Origin: Deltaproteobacteria bacterium
Lineage (GTDB): Bacteria; Desulfobacterota; RBG-13-43-22
NCBI GenBank assembly: GCA_016208255.1
Contig: JACQYK010000242.1
Span: forward strand, 1-63,529
Direction of reading: 5' to 3'
DNA length: 63,529 nucleotides
A program made the translations under genes and the position numbers. Under the pieces are notes generated by a model, which was given only the letters and a program-made list of their open reading frames with translations, had not been told where the DNA came from and did no database searches. The stretch's first letter is position 1. Every line of letters starts with the position of its first letter. Positions 26,740 through 33,669 of the stretch are shown here, in pieces.

Positions 26740-27801
26740 ATGTTAAATTTTTTGCTGCTGGTTCTAATGAAAGTCCGGGGTTACCTTCCGGTCAGGGAGG
26801 AAGACCTGGAGCGGGAACGCGATATCTGGCAGGAGGAGCGCGAGAACTTACAACGGGAGAGAGAGGCCCTCCATCGGGAACGAGATATCTGGCGTCAGGA
26901 ACGAGAAATCTGGCAACGGGAGCGAGAGAACCTGCGACGGGAAAGAGAAGCCCTCCATCAGAAACTTGAGGCCGCCCAACAAAGGGTACAACAGCTTGAA
27001 CATGACCAATTCCTCGGGCTTCTTAGTTCTCCCCAGGCTGTCCCTCCTTTCATAAACATGATCGTCCAGGGGGTTTTACGAAAACACCATCGGTCGGTGT
27101 TCTGGGGTGATCGTCTATTAACTCTGGACAAGTCGGCCGGATTTTGGGAAGACGCCCGATTTCCCGAAGCCTACGAACAGATAAAAGGATCCAATATCTA
27201 CGATCAATACTCAGGCCCGGATGGGATCGCCTGGCGTCTGCATGTTTTGATTTGGGCGGTCAGGTCCGTGATTGACCTTCCCGGAGATTTTGTCGAGTGC
27301 GGTGTATTCAAAGGCGACATGTCCTGGGTGGTGGCCCAGACCACAAACTTTTCCAGTCAAAACAGAAAATTTTATCTCTACGATACCTTCGCCGGCTTTT
27401 CACCCGATTACTCCTCGAAAGAGGACTTCCCCTTCAATCCCCAATTTTTCGACTATGCCAACCAAATTTATAGGATTCCCGACCTGTATGAAAAGGTTAA
27501 AGCAAGATTTAAAAGCTTCCCCAATTGTATGGTCATCCGGGGCACACTGCCGGATATCCTTTCCGAGACCGCTCCTGAAAAAATCGCTTTCCTTCATCTT
27601 GATCTAAACTCTCCGGCCGCCGAAACAGGAGTGCTGGAGGTCCTTTTTGATCGTTTGCCGCCCGGTGGAATCCTGATTTTAGATGACTATGGCTGGCTGG
27701 AATATATCAAACAGAAAAGGGCGGCGGATAAATTCATGTCCGACCGTGGTTACCCCATTCTGGAATTACCCACGGGGCAGGGTCTGGTGATCAAGAGATG
27801 A
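26740..27801 (+). CDS. TylF/MycF-type O-methyltransferase with an N-terminal coiled coil
   Basis: Residues about 20-95 of this 353-residue protein form a highly charged coiled coil built of repeats such as RERDIWQEERENLQRERE. The rest is a TylF/macrocin O-methyltransferase domain: DFVECGVFKGDMSWVVA (SAM-binding), FYLYDTFAGFSP, then FLHLDLNS and PPGGILILDDYGW, where the acidic residues should bind the metal and sugar. Such enzymes O-methylate deoxysugars or other hydroxyls. The coiled coil could mediate oligomerisation or membrane-complex assembly, or act as a length-measuring rod; that is inference. Its stop overlaps the next ATG. Confidence 0.87.
   Translation: MLNFLLLVLMKVRGYLPVREEDLERERDIWQEERENLQREREALHRERDIWRQEREIWQRERENLRREREALHQKLEAAQQRVQQLEHDQFLGLLSSPQAVPPFINMIVQGVLRKHHRSVFWGDRLLTLDKSAGFWEDARFPEAYEQIKGSNIYDQYSGPDGIAWRLHVLIWAVRSVIDLPGDFVECGVFKGDMSWVVAQTTNFSSQNRKFYLYDTFAGFSPDYSSKEDFPFNPQFFDYANQIYRIPDLYEKVKARFKSFPNCMVIRGTLPDILSETAPEKIAFLHLDLNSPAAETGVLEVLFDRLPPGGILILDDYGWLEYIKQKRAADKFMSDRGYPILELPTGQGLVIKR
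26806..26964 (+). repeat. Tandem in-gene repeat encoding the coiled coil
   Basis: Two near-copies of a segment that encodes ERDIW...ERENL.REREALH follow each other. The second carries an extra REIWQRE unit. The DNA keeps long stretches in common, such as GATATCTGGC and GGCCCTCCATC or AGCCCTCCATC, so the duplication is recent or kept homogeneous. Confidence 0.7.
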
Positions 27802-28847
27802 ACTCCTCCTTAACCTTATCCGTTGTCCTGACGAGCTATAATTATGGACGTTTTTTACCCCAATCCATTCAATCGATACTTGACCAAAGCCACCCGCCGG
27901 ATGAAATCATCATCAACGACGATGCCTCTGATGATGGTAGTCAGGAAATAATCCGGCAATATGCCCAAAAAAATTCCATCATCCATTTCGTTCAGAATGA
28001 GGAAAACGAAGGGGTTATTTCATCCCTTAACAAGGGATTACAATTGGCCAGAGGGCGATACCTTCTTTTTGCCTCGGCGGATGATTTTATTTTTCCGGAC
28101 TTGATCGAGAAATCCCTTGCCTTTCTGGAGCAATATCCTCAGGCCGCCTTTTTCACAGCCAAGGCTTTGATTATTGACGAAAAGGGAGACCACCTGGGAA
28201 CCTGGTATAATCCCGTATCCCCTCCCGCCGGTTTCGTGCCCCCGGAGGAAGCCCTGAAACGCATGCGGCATTGCGGCTTCTGGTTCGCGGGCGGCACTAC
28301 CGTTTTTCGCCGGAAATCCTTCTTGGAAGTTGGCGGGTTCAATCCGTCAATAGGTCATCTCTGCGACAGTTTTGTTTCTCAGGTCCTGGCCTTGCGTCAT
28401 GGCTATTGTTATCTGCCTGAACCTTTGGCCGCAGCACGGCTCAGCCGCTCCAGCTATTCTTTTCATTATAAGAAGGACATTCAGCTTTCAGAGGAAGTCA
28501 GGGACCAGGCCATCAAGCTGATGCGGACCACCTTTCGGGACCTTTTTCCCGAGGACTTTGTCAGCGAATGGGAAAAAATGTGGAAATTTCTTGACGGTAT
28601 TTACGCCTGGCGCGAGGGAATTCTTGACCGGCAGCGTTTTTTCCTGAATGAAATACTGCTTAAACTGCGACCGGATAGAAAGTGGATTGATCGATTTTTT
28701 ATAGCCCTACTCAAAATGGCCTCCTGGGCCCAATTCTTTTTATTCGGTATTTATTTCATTTCCTGTTTCGGTCGGCCGACCCTCTTCCGACAATATTTAT
28801 CCCTGAGACGGGTTTTCGGGTGGCTGAAAAGATATATAAAAACTTGA
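27798..28847 (+). CDS. Family 2 glycosyltransferase
   Basis: This 349-residue protein opens with a GT-A domain: LSVVLTSYNYGRFLPQSI, IIINDDASDDGSQEII, NKGLQLARGRYLLFASADDF (the DxD-like ADD near residues 94-96), then GGTTVFRRKSFLEVGGF and HLCDSFVSQV. These are the donor-binding and acceptor segments of GT2 enzymes. The C-terminal ~100 residues include a hydrophobic stretch (about 297-320) and a basic tail, which suggests membrane association. The ATG overlaps the stop of the TylF-type gene. It adds one sugar to the growing glycan; donor and linkage are unknown. Confidence 0.9.
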   Translation: MNSSLTLSVVLTSYNYGRFLPQSIQSILDQSHPPDEIIINDDASDDGSQEIIRQYAQKNSIIHFVQNEENEGVISSLNKGLQLARGRYLLFASADDFIFPDLIEKSLAFLEQYPQAAFFTAKALIIDEKGDHLGTWYNPVSPPAGFVPPEEALKRMRHCGFWFAGGTTVFRRKSFLEVGGFNPSIGHLCDSFVSQVLALRHGYCYLPEPLAAARLSRSSYSFHYKKDIQLSEEVRDQAIKLMRTTFRDLFPEDFVSEWEKMWKFLDGIYAWREGILDRQRFFLNEILLKLRPDRKWIDRFFIALLKMASWAQFFLFGIYFISCFGRPTLFRQYLSLRRVFGWLKRYIKT

Positions 28848-28855
28848 AGGCGGGG

Positions 28856-28888
28856 TCTTTGAATTATTATGCCAATTCCCTCTTCGTC
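28856..28888. repeat. Partial copy of the 9758-9889 element
   Basis: TCTTTGAATTATTATGCCAA and the following TTCCCTCTTCGTCA match the left end of the element at 9758 with few differences. The remainder of the element, including the right inverted repeat, is missing, so this is a solo end. Confidence 0.6.
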
Positions 28889-29031
28889 ACATGAAACAAC
28901 AAGGAATCAACGATTCTATAATATCTTGAAAGTTTCTCCGGAAAAGAGAAAAGAAATATAATAATAGACAGATTCGAGGATTACCGAAGGCCGGCGGGCA
29001 CTCGATTCTCAGCAAGATAAAACTTCCCATT

Positions 29032-29823
29032 ATGCATTTTATAATAGTTTCAAATATGCGAAGTGGATCCACATGGTTACTGACCATGCTTTCCCAGTTA
29101 TGTGATGTGGTAACCGATTATGAATTAAAATGGAAACCTCCGTACGAATTAGCAGAAGTTCATGTTGCCATCGATGATCCAAATTTTTCCTTCAATAATT
29201 TTTTTGATAAATTAGAAGACTTTCCGATTAAAGGCTCAAAGTTAACCTTCGATTTTGATAATATTAAAAATTGGACTCAAGGCATTAGTGCATGTTTACC
29301 TTCCACTATGGCGATTATTCACCTCACCCGTTCCTACTATCAAGTACTTAATTCCCTTTACAAAGGAATTTACCATCATTATAACCATCCGAACACCTTA
29401 AGTCTGAAAAGCCCGATTATTCATAAAGCCCTAATGCGCTCAAACAATGATTTTTTTTTTACCAGAGTTAAACCGATCGAAGAAAGAAAGCGATTTATTC
29501 CCATTGACGATGCCAGAAAGCAACTCGATGTTTTTCTATCTGTTGACGAATGGGCTTCTTCGCTTTCCGTACGTAACCCCTATTTTAGAATCGATTATTC
29601 TCAAATTAATGACAGGTTCTTTAAGGTAGCTAGATTTTTAGGTTCTACTGAGCAGAAGGACCGTATTTTAGAAATTGTAAACTCCCCCCCCACTGAAAAA
29701 TTACCCCAAGAAAAAATTATTATCAATCATCTTGAAATCAGCCAGTTGGCAAAGCGCTATGATCATAGAAAGGGGTTTTTATTCTGGGAGTCCCGTTTGA
29801 AAAAACTATTGAGGATGAAATAA
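29032..29823 (+). CDS. Sulfotransferase family protein
   Basis: This 263-residue protein starts directly with the PAPS-binding loop (VSNMRSGSTWLLTMLSQ, residues 6-22) and carries a plausible 3'-phosphate motif at IIHLTRSYYQVLNSLYKG (about 95-112). This is the layout of Stf0/heparan-like bacterial sulfotransferases, which move sulfate from PAPS to a hydroxyl. No Shine-Dalgarno sequence is obvious. The gene is markedly AT-rich compared with the glycosyltransferase before it. Its TAA stop is in the same frame as the next gene. PAPS is likely to come from the APS kinase at 8067. Confidence 0.82.
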   Translation: MHFIIVSNMRSGSTWLLTMLSQLCDVVTDYELKWKPPYELAEVHVAIDDPNFSFNNFFDKLEDFPIKGSKLTFDFDNIKNWTQGISACLPSTMAIIHLTRSYYQVLNSLYKGIYHHYNHPNTLSLKSPIIHKALMRSNNDFFFTRVKPIEERKRFIPIDDARKQLDVFLSVDEWASSLSVRNPYFRIDYSQINDRFFKVARFLGSTEQKDRILEIVNSPPTEKLPQEKIIINHLEISQLAKRYDHRKGFLFWESRLKKLLRMK

Positions 29824-29841
29824 ACGCAAGTTAATAATGTA

Positions 29842-31053
29842 TTGCTGCAAATATCCGGAATATGTAATTTTCGTTGTAAAATGTGCGGCCATGCAACCGA
29901 AAATTACGGATTCATGACCAAAGATATTTTTCAAAAAATTATTAATGAGTGCAAAAGGTGTGAAATACATGCTTTAATATTTGGGGGGGCCTGGGGTGAA
30001 CCGACATTACACCCGGATTGGCAAAGAATGATTAAGGTAAGCGTTTCGCATGGTTTTACTACTTTAATATCTACTAATGGTTCCCGCCTTGATACCGGGG
30101 CAATAGGCTTTCTGGCAAGTTCCGGAATTAAACAACTTCAAATATCCTTTTCTGGGTTTGATAAAGAAAGTTATGAGTCCATTTATATCAATGGCAAATT
30201 TTCTAAGATAAATGAAGTGTTATTGAATATTAAGAAGATTTTTCTTCGACATCCCTCTCCTCCTGAAATACTTATCCACGGAGTTGTCGAACATTCCAGA
30301 CCGCAAAAATATGTTGATCGAATTTACAGATATCTTTATTCCTGCGGTTATTCTGATTCGGAAATAAACATGGTTCGTCCCACCAATTTTGGAGGAAAAA
30401 AAATGAATATGGAGGACAATAAAGTAGGGCTTAAAAGTAAGACTATTTTAAAATCCCTGCTTCAATTATGCACAGTACTTACTGATGGAGTAGGAATATA
30501 TTGGAACGGAAAAGTAACTGCGTGCCCCTGTGCGGATAATGACGGAAAAATGATCATTGGGAATATCCTTGAAGAGTCTATTTCTGATATGCGAAAAAGT
30601 AGTTATTTTAATAATATTGTCAGATGCTTTGAAGATAATAACCTCTCATCGCTAGAAATGTGTTCCAAATGCGATATTCCATATACAAGAGAGAGAAATA
30701 TTGCTGCAATATTACCTTCATGGTTAGGAACAACGGGGATTAGCATAATAGAGGCAACTTACGGTTTGAATTGCCGGGGGGAAAAAGGGGTAAAAATAAT
30801 GTTGGGAAACGTTACTGGTCTTTTACAAAAAAAGTGCAATTGGAAAAGGAAAATAGAATTTGTCGTAGATGTAAACGAGCTGGGTGACCGGGCTCCTGGG
30901 ATGGAAAAAGACCTTGTTATCACCTGGTGCTACGCGGAAGATCCCATGATGACGCCTTACCACCTGTATATTCCGGCAGAGGCCCATGGAAAGGTGGTAG
31001 CGATCCCCATGATCAATCCCGCAGGAAAAACCCTGAAATCAGAACATGAGTAA
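29842..31053 (+). CDS. Radical SAM protein with SPASM domain, start uncertain
   Basis: This protein of about 403 residues has the radical SAM motif C8-x3-C12-x2-C15 (ICNFRCKMCGH) right at its N-terminus, and FGGAWGEPTLHPDW matches the GGEP region. A SPASM-like cluster follows (KVTACPCADND, CSKCDIPYTRE). No ATG or GTG start is in frame: the only candidates before the cysteine motif are TTG at 29842 and CTG at 29845, without a ribosome-binding site. The frame runs back to the TAA of the sulfotransferase gene. Members modify peptides or sugars; the substrate here is unknown. Strongly AT-rich. Confidence 0.8.
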   Translation: MLQISGICNFRCKMCGHATENYGFMTKDIFQKIINECKRCEIHALIFGGAWGEPTLHPDWQRMIKVSVSHGFTTLISTNGSRLDTGAIGFLASSGIKQLQISFSGFDKESYESIYINGKFSKINEVLLNIKKIFLRHPSPPEILIHGVVEHSRPQKYVDRIYRYLYSCGYSDSEINMVRPTNFGGKKMNMEDNKVGLKSKTILKSLLQLCTVLTDGVGIYWNGKVTACPCADNDGKMIIGNILEESISDMRKSSYFNNIVRCFEDNNLSSLEMCSKCDIPYTRERNIAAILPSWLGTTGISIIEATYGLNCRGEKGVKIMLGNVTGLLQKKCNWKRKIEFVVDVNELGDRAPGMEKDLVITWCYAEDPMMTPYHLYIPAEAHGKVVAIPMINPAGKTLKSEHE

Positions 31054-31124
31054 GAATATTCTTGTGCTGGGTAAACTGGTAATTACGGTCGTTATCAGAA
31101 AAATATCTTTTAGGAGCTAAAAAC

Positions 31125-31343
31125 ATGAAAGTTGAATATAGTAAAAATATTGATGTCTTATACATAAGGTTGAGAGAGGCCGAGATAGGTGACTCTATTG
31201 ATATAGAGGAAGGGGTAACCGTTGATCTTGATGAAAAAGGACACATCGTAGGTATAGAAATTCTTGACGCCAGCGAAAAAATGGACATATCCGACCTCGT
31301 TAATATCAATATTGAGAACCTTCCTTTGGAAAAAGTAGCCTAA
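31125..31343 (+). CDS. DUF2283 family protein
   Basis: This 72-residue protein has the DUF2283 pattern: MKVEYSKNIDVLYIRLRE, then IEEGVTVDLDEKGHIVGIEI and LDASEKM. Such small beta-rich proteins occur in many bacteria, often near toxin-antitoxin-like or mobile genes, and have no agreed function. An AGGAG-like sequence (TAGGAGC) lies before the ATG. It is probably not part of the glycan pathway. Confidence 0.85.
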   Translation: MKVEYSKNIDVLYIRLREAEIGDSIDIEEGVTVDLDEKGHIVGIEILDASEKMDISDLVNINIENLPLEKVA

Positions 31344-31379
31344 TTTCTTTTATCCAGATATCTTCTTCTGGGGCCTTGA

Positions 31380-31563
31380 AATTACATTTTCTCTTCCGGG
31401 TCTGATACAACCACTGCAAATAACGATGGGGGTCCTTTGCGAATCCGAGAAGGAATTCCCTTTTGTGGCATCGATGAGCGACCTGCCCCGTTAAATGCAA
31501 AGCCTATTTAACGGGGGTATGCCAGATGCAGCCCGGAATGTAATGCCGCTTTGCTCTTGCCAT
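31380..31563 (-). pseudogene. Fragment of a REP-associated (IS200-like, Y1) transposase
   Basis: On the minus strand an ATG at 31563 begins MARAKRHYIPGCIWH. After an inserted palindrome the frame continues with HRCHKREFLLGFAKD and HRYLQWLYQTRKR. These are the first ~45 residues typical of REP-associated tyrosine transposases. An in-frame stop falls in the insert, and the catalytic HUH and tyrosine parts are missing. It is a dead remnant in the 352-base gap before the ATPase gene. Confidence 0.75.
31486..31516. repeat. Perfect 11-bp inverted repeat inserted in the transposase fragment
   Basis: CCCCGTTAAAT (31486-31496) and ATTTAACGGGG (31506-31516) form a perfect stem around a nine-base loop. 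The hairpin sits exactly where the transposase reading frame is interrupted. Confidence 0.7.
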
Positions 31564-31695
31564 TTATTTATCGAATAACTGAATAAATTTAACCAGAAGA
31601 CAAATGAGTTCAACAATAATAAGAGAAGGCCATCAAGTTGTACTATCTCTGTGCCATTTTTTTCTTGACAATCAATTCGTCATATGAAATGTTAA

Positions 31696-32871
31696 ATGAC
31701 GACGACCATGACAAATAGAAAAACAGACAGTCCAACTCCCATAGTCGAAAGGTTTCTCAATCTTCCCCTGTTGTTGGAAAGAAAATCATATTTTTTATTG
31801 GGCCCTCGTCAAACGGGGAAGACCTTTTTAATTAGACAGACCTTGAAAGGTGTAAGAATTTACGATCTTCTCGATACTTCTGTTTTTCTGAACCTCAGTC
31901 AAAACCCCGCCCGTATCGGCCAGGAACTCACTCCTCAAGATCGCGTGGTGGTTATCGATGAGATCCAACGCCTGCCCGAACTTCTCAATGAAGTCCATCG
32001 ACTTATCGAGGAAAGGGGCATTCGATTTTTACTTACAGGATCAAGTGCGCGAAAACTCCGCCGAGGCGGGGTCAATCTTTTAGGAGGGCGCGCACGGACA
32101 AAGCATTTATATCCTCTCACCCAGCAGGAACTGGGCAGCCGGTTCGACTTTCAAAAGGCTATTACCCGGGGACTACTTCCCTCCATCTATTTCTCCGAGG
32201 ACCCTAAGGCCGATCTTCAAGCCTATACCGGATCTTATCTTCAACAAGAGATCGTCTCCGAGGGTTTGACCCGAAATGTACCCGCTTTCAGTCGTTTTCT
32301 TCGAGTGGCTGCCTTTTGTAATGGAACCATAGTGAATTTTACTAATGTGGCCAATGATGCTCAAGTTGCCCGGACGACCATCTATGAATATTTCGAGATT
32401 CTCAAGGATACCTTGATACTCCATGAACTTCCGGCCTGGAGGAAATCAAAAAAAAGAAAGCCCTTGGTCTCATCGAAATACTATTTTTTTGACGTCGGGG
32501 TGGTAGCCTGGCTTCAAGGAAGGGAATTCCATCCTGGAACGCGGGAATTTGGAGAGGCTTTTGAAACCTATCTTATGCATGAACTGACCTGTTACCGGGA
32601 TTATGTTTCAGGGGAGCCCTTAAGCTACTGGCGATCGGCTTCAGGGTTTGAAGTTGATTTTATTATCGGCGACCATACCGCTATTGAAGCCAAGGCGAGA
32701 GGAAATGTATCCTCCGCCGACATCAAATCGTTGAAGGCCATTGCCGAAGAGAATAAACTAAAACGATATCTTTGTGTAAGTCTTGAACCAAGAAAACGGG
32801 AGCTGGATGAGGTGACGATCTGGCCTGTTAAAGAATTTGTTAAAGCTCTTTGGAGCGGTGAATTTACCTAG
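31696..32871 (+). CDS. P-loop ATPase with DUF4143 domain
   Basis: This 391-residue AAA_14/DUF4143 protein has Walker A LGPRQTGKTFLIRQT (about residues 36-50), Walker B RVVVIDEIQRLPEL, the sensor LLTGSSARKLRR and the C-terminal DUF4143 domain with a PD-(D/E)XK-like core (FEVDFIIGDHTAIEAKA). The family is very common and widely transferred, but its function is not established. It lies between glycan genes after a DUF2283 gene and a transposase scar, so it is probably an insertion unrelated to glycan synthesis. Confidence 0.88.
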   Translation: MTTTMTNRKTDSPTPIVERFLNLPLLLERKSYFLLGPRQTGKTFLIRQTLKGVRIYDLLDTSVFLNLSQNPARIGQELTPQDRVVVIDEIQRLPELLNEVHRLIEERGIRFLLTGSSARKLRRGGVNLLGGRARTKHLYPLTQQELGSRFDFQKAITRGLLPSIYFSEDPKADLQAYTGSYLQQEIVSEGLTRNVPAFSRFLRVAAFCNGTIVNFTNVANDAQVARTTIYEYFEILKDTLILHELPAWRKSKKRKPLVSSKYYFFDVGVVAWLQGREFHPGTREFGEAFETYLMHELTCYRDYVSGEPLSYWRSASGFEVDFIIGDHTAIEAKARGNVSSADIKSLKAIAEENKLKRYLCVSLEPRKRELDEVTIWPVKEFVKALWSGEFT

Positions 32872-32883
32872 CAAAGGAGTCCT

Positions 32884-33669
32884 ATGCCGGTCCTGGTATC
32901 GGTGGTCAGTCATCAACAAGCCGATCTTGTCTTTCTGCTTTTAAAGGATTTTCAAAACCATTGCCTCCCTAATGATCTGGAGGTGATAGTGACCGTCAAT
33001 AGTGAAGAAAAAATTCCTTTTAAAACGGAGGATTTTGATTTTAAACTCCTTGTGGTCCAAAATGATCATCCCCGGGGATTCGCGGCCAATCATAATGCCG
33101 CCTTTAAATTGCGTGGTTCAGATTTTTTTTGTTTACTGAACCCTGATATACGGCTGACTCAGGATCCGTTTTCCCTCTTGATGGATACCGCCTCGAATGG
33201 AAAAACAGGGCTGGTGGCCCCGCTTATTAGGAACGACGAAAAGAAAATCGAAGACAGTGCCCGCAGGCTTCCCACCCCTTTCCGGCTTTTCAGGAGATTT
33301 TGGAAGCGTTGGAAAGGGTTATCCGTTGATTATCCGATTGGCGATACCCTCATTTTTCCGGAATGGGTAGCCGGTATTTTTATGCTCTTTCCCAGTCGGG
33401 CATTTGCCGAAATGAAGGGATTTAACGAAAAGTACTTCCTTTATTTTGAGGATGTGGATCTGTGCAGCCGTTTGCGGATGGCCGGATATCAAATCATTCT
33501 CGATCCCCGGGTCTCGGTCATTCATAAGGCCCGAAGAGACAGTCATGCCAATTGGCAATACTTCAAATGGCATCTTTTCAGCGGAATCCGATTCTTTTCC
33601 TCAACTGTTTTTTGGGCTTGTTATTTAAAGCAGCTCCGCCAGAAGGATAAAAAAACGCTGTGGACCTGA
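32884..33669 (+). CDS. Family 2 glycosyltransferase (rhamnosyltransferase-like)
   Basis: This 261-residue GT2 enzyme resembles WbbL-type glycosyltransferases. It opens PVLVSVVSHQQADLV, has NDHPRGFAANHNAAF, then FCLLNPDIRLTQDP (NPD in the place of DxD), VAGIFMLFPSRAFAEMKGFN and YFLYFEDVDLCSRLRMAGY (the acidic ED pair). The last part is basic with a hydrophobic stretch. It starts 12 bases after the ATPase gene, and its stop overlaps the start of the WecA-like gene by 10 bases, so it works with that gene in early steps of lipid-linked glycan synthesis. Confidence 0.9.
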   Translation: MPVLVSVVSHQQADLVFLLLKDFQNHCLPNDLEVIVTVNSEEKIPFKTEDFDFKLLVVQNDHPRGFAANHNAAFKLRGSDFFCLLNPDIRLTQDPFSLLMDTASNGKTGLVAPLIRNDEKKIEDSARRLPTPFRLFRRFWKRWKGLSVDYPIGDTLIFPEWVAGIFMLFPSRAFAEMKGFNEKYFLYFEDVDLCSRLRMAGYQIILDPRVSVIHKARRDSHANWQYFKWHLFSGIRFFSSTVFWACYLKQLRQKDKKTLWT

